The translations under genes were made by a program, and so were the position numbers. The notes below the pieces were generated by a model. It made no database searches, was not told where the DNA came from, and saw only the letters and a list, made by a program, of their open reading frames with translations. From NCBI RefSeq assembly GCF_033807575.1, contig NC_084711.1, forward strand, positions 7,812,001 to 7,876,000: DNA of 64,000 nucleotides. The letters run 5' to 3'. This DNA comes from Cydia pomonella. Its lineage: Eukaryota > Arthropoda > Insecta > Lepidoptera > Tortricidae. Positions 34,525 to 46,137 of the stretch are shown here, piece by piece. The first letter of the stretch is position 1; each line of letters starts with the position of its first letter.

Positions 34525-35220
34525 CCTGATCGTCGCGCAGGTCGGGTTCTTGTGGATGGGTAGCACTGTAGTAGCGATAGGTAGCACTGACTTTAGCACT
34601 TTGGTCATGTAAAGTCGTAGGGGTGGTCACGTGTTTGCGCGGCGCGGGCCGGCGGCGCGTGTGGAGCGACGGTCGGGCGCGGGCGCGGGTGGCGTGTGTC
34701 GAGCAACGCGGCCGCGGGTAGTGTGACGCCGCCGCCGCCGCGGGGCCGGCGCGCACGCGTCGCCGCCCAGCGCACGCCCCGCGCCCCCACCACCCCGCAT
34801 CGACCGCTGACACCCTGCCCGCCTACCACCACCCGACCTAGGGTTGCCGATCAACCTAGCCGCACACACTCAGCGCTCAACTTTCAAAACTTACTACCAC
34901 CAAAAAAACTTATAATCCTACGACCTACGGTAAAATTACATTTGCACTAAAAAAATATTGTTTTTTTTTAACCATTATTTAAATATTTCCAAATAGTATT
35001 TATAGATATATTGGGCAAGATGACGAACATAAGTTTGATGTAAGTGTCAGTGTGTCATCTAAGTGCAAGGCGCCGGCGGCGATAACCCTACGCCCGACCG
35101 ACTGTTTTTCTCTCGGCACCCGAGCGGGGGACGCACCTGATTTTTTCCGTGATATTTTTTCCTCCCTCCTCTTCGCGACGCGATCCGTTCGCTTTCATTA
35201 CGGTTTCGAGTTTGATTTAT
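34525..35220 (-). promoter_or_regulatory. CpG island with donor-like sites, candidate 5' exon(s) of Rbp6
   Basis: The core at 34610-34870 is the most GC-rich stretch of the window, and a second patch lies at 35045-35215. On the minus strand there is a donor-like CAGG then GTTAGT (exon end 34525) and a better one, CAG then GTGCGT (exon end 35137). A minus-strand frame from 34813 reads MSAVDAGWWGRGAC, later HPQEPDLRDDQ, and runs up to the first donor, so a coding first exon is possible. Three overlapping frames are all arginine- and alanine-rich, which GC bias alone would give. I cannot link it to RRM1. Confidence 0.35.
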
Positions 35221-36539
35221 CACCGCAGTAGGTCTGAAATATTCTTACAAATAAAACTGGGTGTCGATCGCTAGCCTCCCAATTAGCATCAATTGATCAA
35301 ACGGTCATTGATCGTAAAAGTAAAAAAAAAACTGATATTTTTTTAATCAGCAAAAGTATAAAAAATGTTGACACGATACGAAAACAAAAATCACTTACCT
35401 AATAACTTTAAAAATTAATCCATAAATGAGCCTTAATTATGAGATCGTAATTACTGCAGAAACTCTCGAAGAAGTTTTTCGTTTTTGATAAAACTTTTTT
35501 TCAAGGGTTGTTCATTTCACCGCGTTCCGATAGCTTTTCCGCAGCATGCTAAAGGCTGCGTAGCACATGCCACGTTCGTAGCACTGCAGACTACGGCGTA
35601 GCCGGGCGTCGCGAATCTCCCACATTATTTGACCAGTCCGTAGCCGATTGGTATTCGCCGACCACTCCGTTCCTACATCCCCTCACCGACTTAACATATT
35701 TGGCCACGATTCAATTTTAATGTTTTCATATTTGTGTCATAACTTTCGGTAAAGGGGAAAACAAAAATTACCTCCACCACAGACGTTATTTGTAAACGCT
35801 TGACGTCTCGGCATTTTTATGCAAAGTATGAGACACCCTTGTTCCATTTTGAGAAATTGTTTAGGTAGCCGGTATGGGGCTTGTAAAACAATAGCCGGCA
35901 TGAGTTTTGATATGAAAAGAGCCGCGGCGATGTTGCGCTGAGATTGTGCGGTTTCGTATACGCTGCAATAAAACTTGCGTGACACTGACGGATCTAATAT
36001 GTAGTTCCACAAATCTTTTACATATTCGCTTGTGAAGTAGGACTTACGACTACTAGTGAAGTCGAGTCAGTTTGGCGTACTTTTAATTCAGCAATAACAT
36101 TTGACGGACGGAACATTTTTTGTATGGCAGAGTTTCATAAAAAAGGGGTAGGAATTAAAAGTAATCGCCGTCAGAGCATGGACGCAGAGACATGAAAAAT
36201 AATATGTATGAGTACTGGCGGCGGGTGTGGGGCGATACCGGGGTTTGGATCTCGCAGACCGCGCTGAACGTCTATGATTTAGCCTCACTGAAAATATTTA
36301 TTAACCGATAATCGCGTTTCTTCAGTTTATGATTAATGATGATAATGATATATACTACTACAATGGTTTGTTACTTAATCGCAGTAAAACATCGACATAG
36401 ATTTGAGTCAAATTTGGATTATATTGCATGTGATTTAGATGCGCGATAGATACCATAATATAACATATTTTTTGCATCACGTTTACTCATACCTGATTTT
36501 CTTTAAAAAGGGATTTGAACCCGGGTATGTCCTTAAACT
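35221..36539. other. intronic DNA with GC-richer patches
   Basis: CTACG/CGTAG words cluster at 35555-35603. Frames at 35737-36012 and 36088-36288 on the minus strand have no known domain. Confidence 0.45.
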
Positions 36540-36862
36540 ACGTCTAAAAGAGAGGTAAGGGCACTGTGAATGTCATCTTGGTCTGTGTGGTAGGGCACAG
36601 CACAGCGGAAGTCATTCCAGATCTAGAGCAGAGCCCATCTGGGGAAGGTATCTCCACCTTACAGAAAACCGCAGCCAAATAACACTAGACCCTACTCATA
36701 GTGTTGTGTTTCTGCCAGAGCTCAACGAGGGTGCGGAGAATTAGGGACGGCAACGCGCATGTAACACCTGTGGAGTTGCACGCGTTCATAGGCTGTGGTG
36801 ACTGCTTATTATCAGGCGGGCCGTATGCTTGTTTGTAACCGACGTAGTATTAAAAAAAAAGA
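36540..36862 (+). mobile_element. LINE 3' untranslated end, plus strand
   Basis: Contains GTGTGGTAGGGCACAGCACA, CCACCTTACAGAAAACCGCA, GGCAACGCGCATGTAACACC and finally CAGGCGGGCCGTATGCTTGT before an A-run. I recognise this order as the end of a widespread lepidopteran non-LTR element. A minus-strand copy of its last part is at 55785-55930. Confidence 0.85.
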
Positions 36863-37740
36863 TTAAAGTATTAATATACCAGGGTACTAAGTAAACGGTA
36901 CTTCGACAACTTACAAAATATAAATGAAGTCATGTCCTCAAAAGAGTAACAGACAACAAAAGTGAGCTCAATCTTTGTTTTTTTTTATTATTCTACTACT
37001 TACTTACTTAAATATTTTCTTCGCTAAATCAGAATCAATTATGTTTTTTTAATACTACATTAATACACTATATTTTATAATTCCAACTAAAATAACTTCT
37101 TCAAGATACATATAAAAAAGTTAAAAACCAAACATCTAGGCGTACCATCAATCCTAATTTTCGAGTAGATTCTTTTCGATATGCTTAAAATCAACTGTCG
37201 TCAAAATTATCTTTATTAATACTAGTCTCAGAGTTTCTAAATGTAACACACGAAATCTCCCGGGCCACCCTATTTAAACGTAGGATGCATCACAACAATT
37301 TTCGATGCGCATAAGGCACTGAGTATTTTTCTATTAAGTACACACAGAAACTGTGCCCTAGGGAGCCAAGTATAGGGTTGACACTGCACCATAATACGCC
37401 TTCCATTTATAATTATATATCATAATCAGTTATATCGTTATCAAACATAACACAATTTTTAATATTATTAGTGATTTTTAAATACACATATTACATTTAT
37501 TTCTCCGTTTCATTATTTTATATGCAATCCAACACTCGCCATAATGATGAATTACATTTAAATTTCCACCACCTATTTCTCTAGTAATATAGTTATAAAG
37601 TTACAGCTAGTATAGTAATTAATACATTCGTGTTTAAGCCATTTGGGTACTAACTCTGAAAATAATACAAAATAAACTTACCTTTAACCAAAAACGTAAA
37701 ATATTTTAGCGTTGTTATCAGGGTTTCGTATTTTACTACC
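36863..37740. other. intronic DNA, nothing recognised
   Basis: AT-rich, no coding similarity. Confidence 0.5.
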
Positions 37741-37830
37741 AAATATCAAATATCAAATATCAAATATCAAACATTTATTCAGCAAATAGGCCACAGGGGC
37801 ACTTTTACATGTCCATTTTTACAAACAATA
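37741..37830 (-). repeat. LINE 3' tail with (GATATTT)4, minus strand
   Basis: On the minus strand GTGCCCCTGTGGCCTATTTG, then CTGAATAAATGTTTGATATT, ends in four perfect GATATTT units (37741-37768). The AATAAA signal followed by a simple repeat is the usual end of a non-LTR element. Confidence 0.7.
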
Positions 37831-38045
37831 AATTAAAAAAAAAAAACAATTACAAATATCGAATCTATGAAATAATAAAATAAAATACATATTTTGCAAT
37901 AATATGGATGTTAATATATTACTTCACATATATGAATAGATACCCTGAACAAAGAAAGGGCTAAATTTCAGGCATACCTGACAAATTATGATAAAAACAT
38001 GAGAAATTTAGCAGGCTAAATACATGTACGGATGGTCTAAGACAC
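37831..38045. other. intronic or LINE body DNA
   Basis: May be the decayed continuation of the minus-strand LINE; no reading frame is recognisable. Confidence 0.3.
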
Positions 38046-38218
38046 GTCAGAAGGAATATCTACCTTCATCAGTTATTTATTTCTGATAAGAAATAAGTAC
38101 GCAATTTTACTAGGTAACCCTTTTTACAATGTGACAATGTGAATATTATCTAATTATGTATCATTTATTTCTTATAACAAATAAATAAAATATAAGTGTA
38201 GATATTCCTTATAACGAA
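38046..38218. mobile_element. MITE with about 55-bp inverted arms
   Basis: CGTCAGAAGGAATATCTACC followed by TTATTTATTTCTGATAAGAA pairs with the reverse complement of the right arm, which reads CGTTATAAGGAATATCTACA followed by TTATTTATTTGTTATAAGAA. The loop of about 55 bp contains two TGACAATGTGA-like words. Confidence 0.75.
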
Positions 38219-38233
38219 TCTCCTACTAGGATA

Positions 38234-38394
38234 AGTACAGGTCGATTCACTAGAGCTGGCACGAATGGAATGAATGAATGTATGAAAATATATATGTGTG
38301 TATTACATTCACCAATAAAATGGTGGCTCTGATTGTATACCGTATGAAATTTTCGTTCATTCTATTCGTGCTAGCTTTCGTACCTGTACCAACG
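38234..38394. mobile_element. MITE-like fold-back element
   Basis: GTACAGGT, then AGCTGGCACGAATGGAATGA, on the left is mirrored by TCATTCTATTCGTGCTAGCT and ACCTGTAC on the right. It lies only about 15 bp from the preceding MITE, with an unrelated sequence. Confidence 0.7.
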
Positions 38395-41300
38395 AAATGC
38401 ATGATAACTAAATGACATTATCCGGATGTCATTTTGATGTCAGTGCACAAGATTATTTCTGGTTTTCTCGTATACGGTTTCATTTTAACATTATCGTAAT
38501 TAACAATAATTATATTTTTACATTTATAGTTGGATAACGTAATATTTTCCTGCTAATTGTTTAGACTTCGTTTATGCAAAGCTTTGATCAAACATGTATT
38601 CAAATAATGTGACCATTTTTTTCAATACTGCATATTTTAATACTTCAATATTGAACTGAAACTTCTACTTTAGTTGCTCTCACACTAAAAAACTTAATAC
38701 CTAATCTAATAAAACTCAAATTGTATGCAACATTATGGAATTATCAACTAGCTCGTTTGCATTGATTAGTATCACTAACTATCCCAATACTCTTTAAAGC
38801 TCTCAGCCCTGGTCTGTCTCCACAGCGCAGCGCTCGTCGCAAAACGGTCAGTGTTCCGTCCACTTAAGTACGTAAGCGGGTGCACAGCCAGCCCTAATTG
38901 GATCACAATCGGTACCTGTTACGTCAGACACGCTCCGTAGGGCAGAGTCCCTCGGGCGTCCCACTTGTCTTATGCCTTTTCTTCGGGTTAATTCGCTTTA
39001 GTAATTTTCGATTACATTAAGGATCTGATTTCGTAATTTCCTCAATTAATCTTCACAAACAGAATAACCATAACTAACTGCAAAGCCTGTAATTAACTGA
39101 GTAACAAAGTTAAATCGGCAGAGATTACCGCGATCGGCGGCTTCGATAGTGCAAAACAGATAAAACTCTCATCAAATACAATCAGCCAGCGCCTGGACAC
39201 GGCTTACAGCACTAGGCCTGGCCGCCATTTCCTCCGAGAATTTCATTACCACTAGCTCGTCCAGTAATCCCCGCCAGGCAACTGCCTTAATCTACCAGCT
39301 CTCACTTCGATTCCAACTCTAAAATACGCCACTTGTTTAATTTTTACGTATAATCCATTTTTAATTGTCTTCTCTCCTCACTTGGCCATTATTAAATTTT
39401 CGAAGAGAAATTAATTAGAAAGACAACTTTCAAAGGCCGTCGATGTGACAATAGATTGTATCGGTGTTAATTTATTAAATAAAGCCGAGTTTAGAAGACT
39501 TTTGTTTCTGATTGATGTAATTCGTGGATTAAGATTTCAGATAAGCAAAATTCTTTGGTATTGTGGTAGAGTGGAAGTCCAATCTGTGTTTCATCAAAGT
39601 TTGCCATTGCGTCGTTTACTTAATTTAAATGGTAAAGCACATTTGATGGTCACAAATGCAATTCAGTAATATCCATGACACTGTGGTTGCTAATTATTAT
39701 CTGTAGGATAGAAGTAACAGTTTATTTACCTCACGCAAGTAGTAGGTTCGTTGAAGTGTCGGCGGAGAATATGAAGGGCGACACACGCCGTCGATCGCGC
39801 AGGCGGCGTGAGTGGCCGCGAGCCGCGCGGTTTAATCGAAGACTGCAGTTACGATTAGTCGATGATTAATGCTCGTACGGCGACGCCATCTGCTGAATTA
39901 ATTGCTTCATTTCCTCTCGACGGCACCAAATGGCATTTTGTATTTCGATTCGTAAAACGTTTGCCGTTTTTGTAGGACGTACTACAGTCGTTCAGTTTGT
40001 TCAGGTATATTATGGACTTGGTGATTTATCGTTATTTTACATCGTACATGAGTTGGCTATTTTTTTTTATAATACATATATAAAACCACCCTAATATTTA
40101 CAATAAACTTGTTTGTTATTACAAATTAATTTTCACGTTGTTGACTTCGATTCCATGTCTTATTATTAATTTACGGCGAAGGAAAAAAGAAAACAAGTAA
40201 GTATACGGGCAGTGAACAAATTTAACGCCTCAAGAACGAGTTGAACTCCTTTGTAGGCTTGGGAAGTTTTCACAAAAGAGGGCCCGCATGATTTGTGAAT
40301 GCGTGTAATTTTTCAAACGTCATATTTTTTGTAACGGTTTTCCGAACGTTCATATAAAGTTTGCTTTTGTACCGAAACGACTTTTGGAAATGTTTCTTTC
40401 ATTTTTTCAGTATTTTTGGATAGTCGAAGTTTCATAGTTTGTTTCAGGAGCACCGCCGGCTTTGTTAGTTTGAGAAAGTTTTCAATGAAGATTATTAAAT
40501 TATAAATTAGATTTGATCTTCATTTTGTGTTCTTGGAAACGTTAAACCATTATATCATCATTATGTTGAAAAATGGTTGTCTGTTCTTAAAAATACAATT
40601 AACGAAAAAAAAAATGATGAAATTACTTGAATTAATAAATGATGAAATTAAATATATTTGGTAACTCTATTTTAATTATAATTGAAGTTAAGGTTACATT
40701 CTGATCGCGTCTGCAAAAGCATTGTGTTGCAATGTTACTTCTGCGCAATCAAAATTTAACGTTACACGTCGGTATAATATTAAGAAGAACGTATCCTATA
40801 ACAAAATAAATTAAGAAGGAACAAACCCATTATGTACACCCCGGCAATAAGCTCAAGCGAACTTCGTCAGTTTAACATGTGGCTTGTCTGTGTCCATTTC
40901 TAAGCGCAGGTGACGAAGTACCGAGATGAGTTATGGCACAGAGGGGTATCTCTGAACGAGGCAATCCTATGACGGCACGAGCCGCAGAAAGGCTATCTGT
41001 TGACGGCTGTCATTGGGTGATCGACGGACTCTACGCCCGCTGTAGACGGGCAAGTCGGAATTTTACTGTCTGTGTCGTTGAGACAGATATTGCTGCGATA
41101 TTGAATATCACTGGATGGCATTTTGAACTATGGTGTCAATATAAAAACTTAACACAACTAAAAATAATAGGTATTATATAAAATCTAAGCTGAATATGTT
41201 ACTTAACCTCTTTATTCATAAAACGTATAAAGCTTTAAGACGAGCATCAAAGAAGTGCCTTATTTGAATATGCTTGGAAGTGAGTGGTATGAACGAGCGA

Positions 41301-41493
41301 GGCAAGATCGTAGTCGAGGTAAGCTTGTACTTATTTAAGTAATTATAAAATACACTTGTTGCTACTATGTTAATATTATTCTCGAATTAGCTTACGCTAT
41401 TTTTTGAATAAAATGGGTTTCGGTGTTAAAATAGAGGTCTTTTTTCCATTGATAGTCGATTTAAATTTATCCAATGATGATATATGTTAAGAA
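38395..41493. other. unique intronic DNA with regulatory-looking islands
   Basis: Islands at 38800-38970, 39110-39320, 39750-39880 and 40900-41060 are GC-richer, low in simple repeats and mixed with TAATTA homeodomain-type sites. GCAGGCGGC then GTGAGTGG at about 39805 looks like a donor on the plus strand, but no exon in front is convincing. Frames at 39445-39669, 39675-39869 and 40933-41181 have no known domain. Confidence 0.4.
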
Positions 41494-41860
41494 GGACATA
41501 TGTAAAAACCAAAATTTTCAATAACTTTAAATGTATCGTATTACAGCCCTAAATGCCATTTACAAGCTTGGGTCAAAACCTTGTATGCTAAATTTGACCC
41601 ACTTTTGCGATTTTTGATTGAAATTTTGCATAGGTACATATGAAATATGATATTTCTATGTGAATCGGATGCCAAGGCAATATATGATAACATGGAGCTG
41701 ATCTGATGATGGAGACAGGAGGTGGCCATGATAACTCTGTGGTAAAACAACGCAAACTTATTGTGTTTGGGGTTGTTAGAATTGTCTCGATGAGTATTAG
41801 TTGCCCGTAGAAAGAAAAATACAGTCAGCAATAAAAGCTTGTACCAAAATTTAATATTTT
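41494..41860 (+). repeat. dispersed lepidopteran repeat, class unknown
   Basis: Contains GATGGAGACAGGAGGTGGCC, AACTCTGTGGTAAAACAACG and TTTGGGGTTGTTAGAATTGT, a string I associate with an abundant lepidopteran repeat. A 96-codon minus-strand frame over it is an artefact. It ends near ACAGTCAGC, resembling the terminal repeat of the MITE at 61281. Confidence 0.55.
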
Positions 41861-42391
41861 GCCAAAAACTTATTTATTATTACTCGTAACAAGAAGGCCA
41901 CATCAGGAACAAAATAACTTACCTTTTTAAAATTTTCAACAATTTTTTTATTAAAAAAATCTAAAACCACAAATAAAATATTACACGTTTCCAAGAAAAT
42001 TCTTATTAAAATAGCGCATTTCATTTGCAACAATATCACAATCTTCATTTTCACAGAACGGTATTCATCTGATCGCATTAACCTCTAGACACAAAAACGA
42101 CCTTGTTTGATAAAAGCACTTTCACGGTTGGCGGCGATGCACTCATATTTCCGGATTTCATTCCCCCGCGCTCACTATATTACACACAGCAAATCCAAAT
42201 GTCATCATAACGTAACCCTAGCGGTGCTCCCCGTAGATTGTATTAAACAAAAGGGAATTAAATAGCAGACAGCGCGGTGCGCCGAGCCGCGACTGGTCGG
42301 CTATATGAACCACTTTATTTCACCTTCTATGCTGTATGAGCTCCTAGTACCCCACATATGTCATACACCACCGCCGTTTTATTTTACATGT
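41861..42391. other. intronic DNA, nothing recognised
   Basis: AT-rich on the left; a GC-richer patch at 42110-42310 has no coding similarity. Confidence 0.45.
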
Positions 42392-42600
42392 TCGACGACC
42401 TGTCTGGCCTAGTCGGCAATCCCGGTAAGGTAATTTAGTTGAGTGATTAATACACTTTTTTTTTTTGCGTCATGGGTGTGTTCTATGTATTTATATATTA
42501 TATATATCTTTGTCTAAGAACTCACAACACAAGATTTTCTGAGCTTACTGTGGTGGTCAATCTTTGCAAGAATGCGTTATTTTATTTTTATTTTATGTAA
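42392..42600 (+). mobile_element. SINE copy with a deleted promoter region
   Basis: Begins CGACGACCTGTCTGGCCTAG and goes almost directly to CCCGGTAAGG: about 40 bp including the B-box are missing compared with the copy at 56358. The later part (TCATGGGTGTGTTCTATGTA, ATATCTTTGTCTAAGAACTC, ACAACACAAG) is recognisable but diverged. Confidence 0.75.
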
Positions 42601-43335
42601 ACAACAACTTTGAATTATTACGTTAAAATCGCTCGAATGTCACACTGTGACTTACAAAACAAACTGATTAGGCGAATCAACACTAGCAGGCGTATTCGAT
42701 TACCATCCCGCCGTTGAAACAGCTGTTGATTAATTAACATAATCTGGTTTGGAAATAAACAATGTTAATTTTATATAAACATTTGTCGTTTTAAATTCGG
42801 GTCGTGAGGTGATCGGACAACGGTTTTTTTTAAGCGTGTAGTTCCACAGCGCAATTATTTACACTTAATGATTGTTCAGGCGCGGTCACTGCTCATTATC
42901 ATTCGTGAATGAGAGAGAAAAAGCAACGGTCGGCCATTAATCAAGAGAATGGAGCAACAACACTGGCTAATACACTTATCAACTTTAATTCAATAATCCG
43001 GCGGCGCCCGCGCTGCCCTCGCTGCCCTCGCCACTGGACTTTTCGTAACGTGAAAAATAAGTGGGAAATGGAACGCACGACCTAACAGACTAATCCCAAT
43101 TAATTGCGCAGTACTGCCTAGCACAGGAGAATTCACCGGACATTTAATATGTGTATTATGGTTGGGGCTTAGTACTCAAGGCCGAGTTCTTATTATCATT
43201 AGGTCTAGAATATGTTAGAGCTGCTAGGTACAACTGAAGTTCACGGCTTACTTGCTACATTTAGAAAATACTGATATAAGTATGAGATTAACGGCTGAGC
43301 GAATTGAGGTCGTAACAATAGACTGGCAATCCTAT
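42601..43335. other. intronic DNA, nothing recognised
   Basis: Moderate-GC stretches at 42830-43140 contain TAATTA/TTAATTAA sites but no gene. Confidence 0.45.
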
Positions 43336-43700
43336 TAAGGGGCTCCCTGGCGCCTATGACCTTCGATATGAATCCTTTTGTTTTTCAAATGTTTTGTGTA
43401 GCTAGAAAACCGTTTTTCCGGCCTTAACTTTTGGATAAATTTGTTTAAAATTAAGACGTCAAAGGCGAAGCCAAATATGTAGGTTGCGTATGTATATGTA
43501 AGATCCTCCACAAAAATTGAGTATCATAAAAAGTGTTTGTTTAGACAAAAAAATAAGTTTTATTATTTTTTTTTCAAATTCCGGCTGACCAGAATGAAGA
43601 TAAAATATTCAAGAACTGATGGCCGTTTGTCTAATCATTCTATCTTATGTAGGAATCACGACTCAAGACTTGTTAACAATCGATGAAAACCGCGGAGAAG
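43336..43700 (+). repeat. dispersed repeat starting AAGGGGCTCCCTGGCGCC
   Basis: AAGGGGCTCCCTGGCGCCTA, TGACCTTCGATATGAATCC and TGTAGCTAGAAAACCG recall a common lepidopteran repeat. The class is unknown and its right boundary is not clear. Confidence 0.5.
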
Positions 43701-44651
43701 GGCACATCATAATTTTTGTTTAAAAATGACAATACATTTGAAAAGTTATTTTATTTAGTTTATTTATACATTTAAAAATTTATTTTATTTATTTTAGTTA
43801 GTTTATTTGGTCTAAATATCAAATCACCATACGGCAGATATCTGTTCTGTATGCGCGAGAATGTCGGCGAAGAGTGCGTGTAAAGAAACTGGTTTGTCTA
43901 TCGTTTGCAAAATTATTTTTATTTTATCACCGGTTGTATTAAAACTGTATTAAAGCACTGTGAAATGATGTTTATAAAGGCGTATGTAAGTATGGGGTTT
44001 CATGACAATGGTTAATTATCTTAAGTATCCATGTATCCAGAAAATAAAAGTGCTTTAAATTCGTTGAACGAGCTTAAAGGTGCTTCGCAACTGTGAAATT
44101 GACCATAAATTAACTCACAAGTGATAAATACGCTAACAAAAACTATGCTAAATTATTACAAGGCATAAATAAGAAGCGTCTACGGCGTAGAGCGTAGCAC
44201 CGTAGCACCGGTCTACGAGCGCACGTAGCGCCATTTAGGACACCGTGTACAGAAAATTTGGTACACTTAAACTCTTTAAAACTATTATCATAATTCTATA
44301 GTCGTATTACGTCAGCAGCAGGCTTTAGTAACTCCTCGCTAGCATTTCGCAGTTATTCTCAAGGTGCATTTTTGGGTTTATGGGTTTTCTCCTGCCCTGT
44401 ACAACCATTAAGTGGATTAATTTAAAAAATATATAATTGAAACAATGAAAACAAAAAACTTAAGTACTCGGTGATGAAATCAAAATAACGTTTCCTGTAA
44501 TCGCGACTGACGTCTCAATTATAACATTTATATCCTAAACGATGTGAAAGAAAAACAAAAAAACGAATGACAAAGCTACTGAACATTTTTATATGTATAC
44601 TTTAGTGACACATGGCCCAATTCGAGCTGTAAGTTCGTCAAGAACTTTCTA
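43701..44651. other. intronic DNA with CGTAG word cluster
   Basis: At 44178-44232 CTACG/CGTAG occurs about six times in both orientations. The remainder is AT-rich, without genes. Confidence 0.45.
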
Positions 44652-44749
44652 AAGATACGATATGGATTGGATATGACAGTGTCAAAAGTGACGTTTTTGT
44701 TTAAAGAAACGTCAGTTTTGATACTGACATATCTAATCCACATCGTGCC
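44652..44749. mobile_element. 98-bp MITE, CGATATGGAT family, copy 2
   Basis: CGATATGGATTGGATATGAC, then AGTGTCAAAAGTGACGTTTT, faces its inverted copy across a short loop TTGTTTAAAGAAA. The loop is like that of the copy at 62442, so the hairpin is a family feature. Confidence 0.8.
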
Positions 44750-45929
44750 TTTAGCCAATGGAGTCTTCCGATTCGAGCGCCATCTGGATAGTTATTGATA
44801 GTTATTGTCGCCTCGTGATAATTTTTTTTTTTACTTTACTGGGTACACTTAACAGAAATCGTACAATATCATGAAACATACAATTTCATATCATGGCTTG
44901 GAATCTAGCACGAGATCCAAAACAAGTGTACACAGCATGCTTTACAAGTAAGCGCAAATGTTATAAATTAATTTAACACTATATTAACAAATAAAATAAC
45001 TATCTAAACATTACACTATAACAGAGTAATATACTTTAAACTTTACATTATTAAGATTTATCATCGCAAATGAAACAAACCCAAGTCAAAGCTGGTAATT
45101 CATTTGTTTATGGCCATTAATATTTTTTACTAATGTGGTACTGTGCAGTGAATGGAGAATCAATCTTGAAACGCGTTTAGCCACCATTTGGGAGTCAACG
45201 GCCGGTAGTCCACATGCTATTTGTAAAGTCCAGCTATCGCTTTACAAGAGCTAATAAAATCACCGTACACTATCTTGTACTAAGCGTACCTAGAATTGTA
45301 GTCGTATTTAAAACTCCTAATACCTTGATACTGGCGAACTAGTCCCACTAAACTGAAGCCATAATAAAAAATAATAATGAATGAACTTTAGCAAATGTTT
45401 GACGTATCTTAAAATTCGAATCGGACCGGCTTGAGCATTTAGCAATGATCACACTACCAAAAGGTACAACTACAGTAATCTTCGTCAATTTCTGTTCATA
45501 AAAGAGTAAATTACCCTAATTTTAATCGAATATCACAGCCATTCTTAAATTTCGAAAATTCAGCATTGCCCCAGTTCGAAGAATGGCGAACTAAGGTTTC
45601 GCGATCCAATTTCATGCCTTCCTGAACTCATGCACCAATGGTCTACCCACTAGAGAAATTTCACTAACACAAAGTTATGATTAATTGAGGCAATAACATG
45701 AAGACTGCTACATTGTCCTGCCGAGATCCCGGAAGACAAAGAGGTTAAGGCGAAGTCGGTGCGGCGGCATTTATTCCGTTAAGTGGCCATCGGCTTGTTT
45801 TACGGCCAGCTTGTTAGTCTAATAATTAATAGTTTAGTTTAATGATTATTTTACCTTATTGGTGTCCAATATTGTAGCTGGAGAGGTCTCTCTTCTGAAC
45901 CCGGATTTTAATTTTATTTTTTTATTTAA
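44750..45929. other. intronic DNA, nothing recognised
   Basis: GATAGTTATT is duplicated in tandem at about 44786-44806. No coding similarity. Confidence 0.5.
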
Positions 45930-46137
45930 TGTATGTTAGTTACAAGATGTTATGTTTTGAAAAGATGTGTCCCGCCAAGTTTCTTGCCGGTCTCATATTG
46001 GGGTACCCGCCTACAATTTAGGAGTGATTTTAATCTTATCGGGTCAGAGGTGTAGGGTTAGAACCGGCGTAGCTTTATTTGATGTTCATAAGCGCATTAT
46101 AATATGCCTACTTGAAAAATGAATTATCTTTATCTTA
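45930..46137 (+). repeat. LINE 3' end, plus strand
   Basis: GTCCCGCCAAGTTTCTTGCC, then TGATGTTCATAAGCGCATTA, then TAATATGCCTACTTGAAAAA and a (TTATC)-rich tail. This is the common end of a lepidopteran non-LTR element whose last coding residues include CPAKFLAG. Confidence 0.7.

Noticed and set aside
34605..34869. Overlapping arginine- and alanine-rich frames on both strands
   Set aside because: Expected from CpG-rich DNA. They were kept only as a candidate 5' exon region, not as separate genes.
37741..37768. Possible CRISPR-like regular repeat
   Set aside because: Four perfect 7-bp units without spacers form a microsatellite tail of a LINE, and CRISPR arrays are not expected in an insect nucleus.
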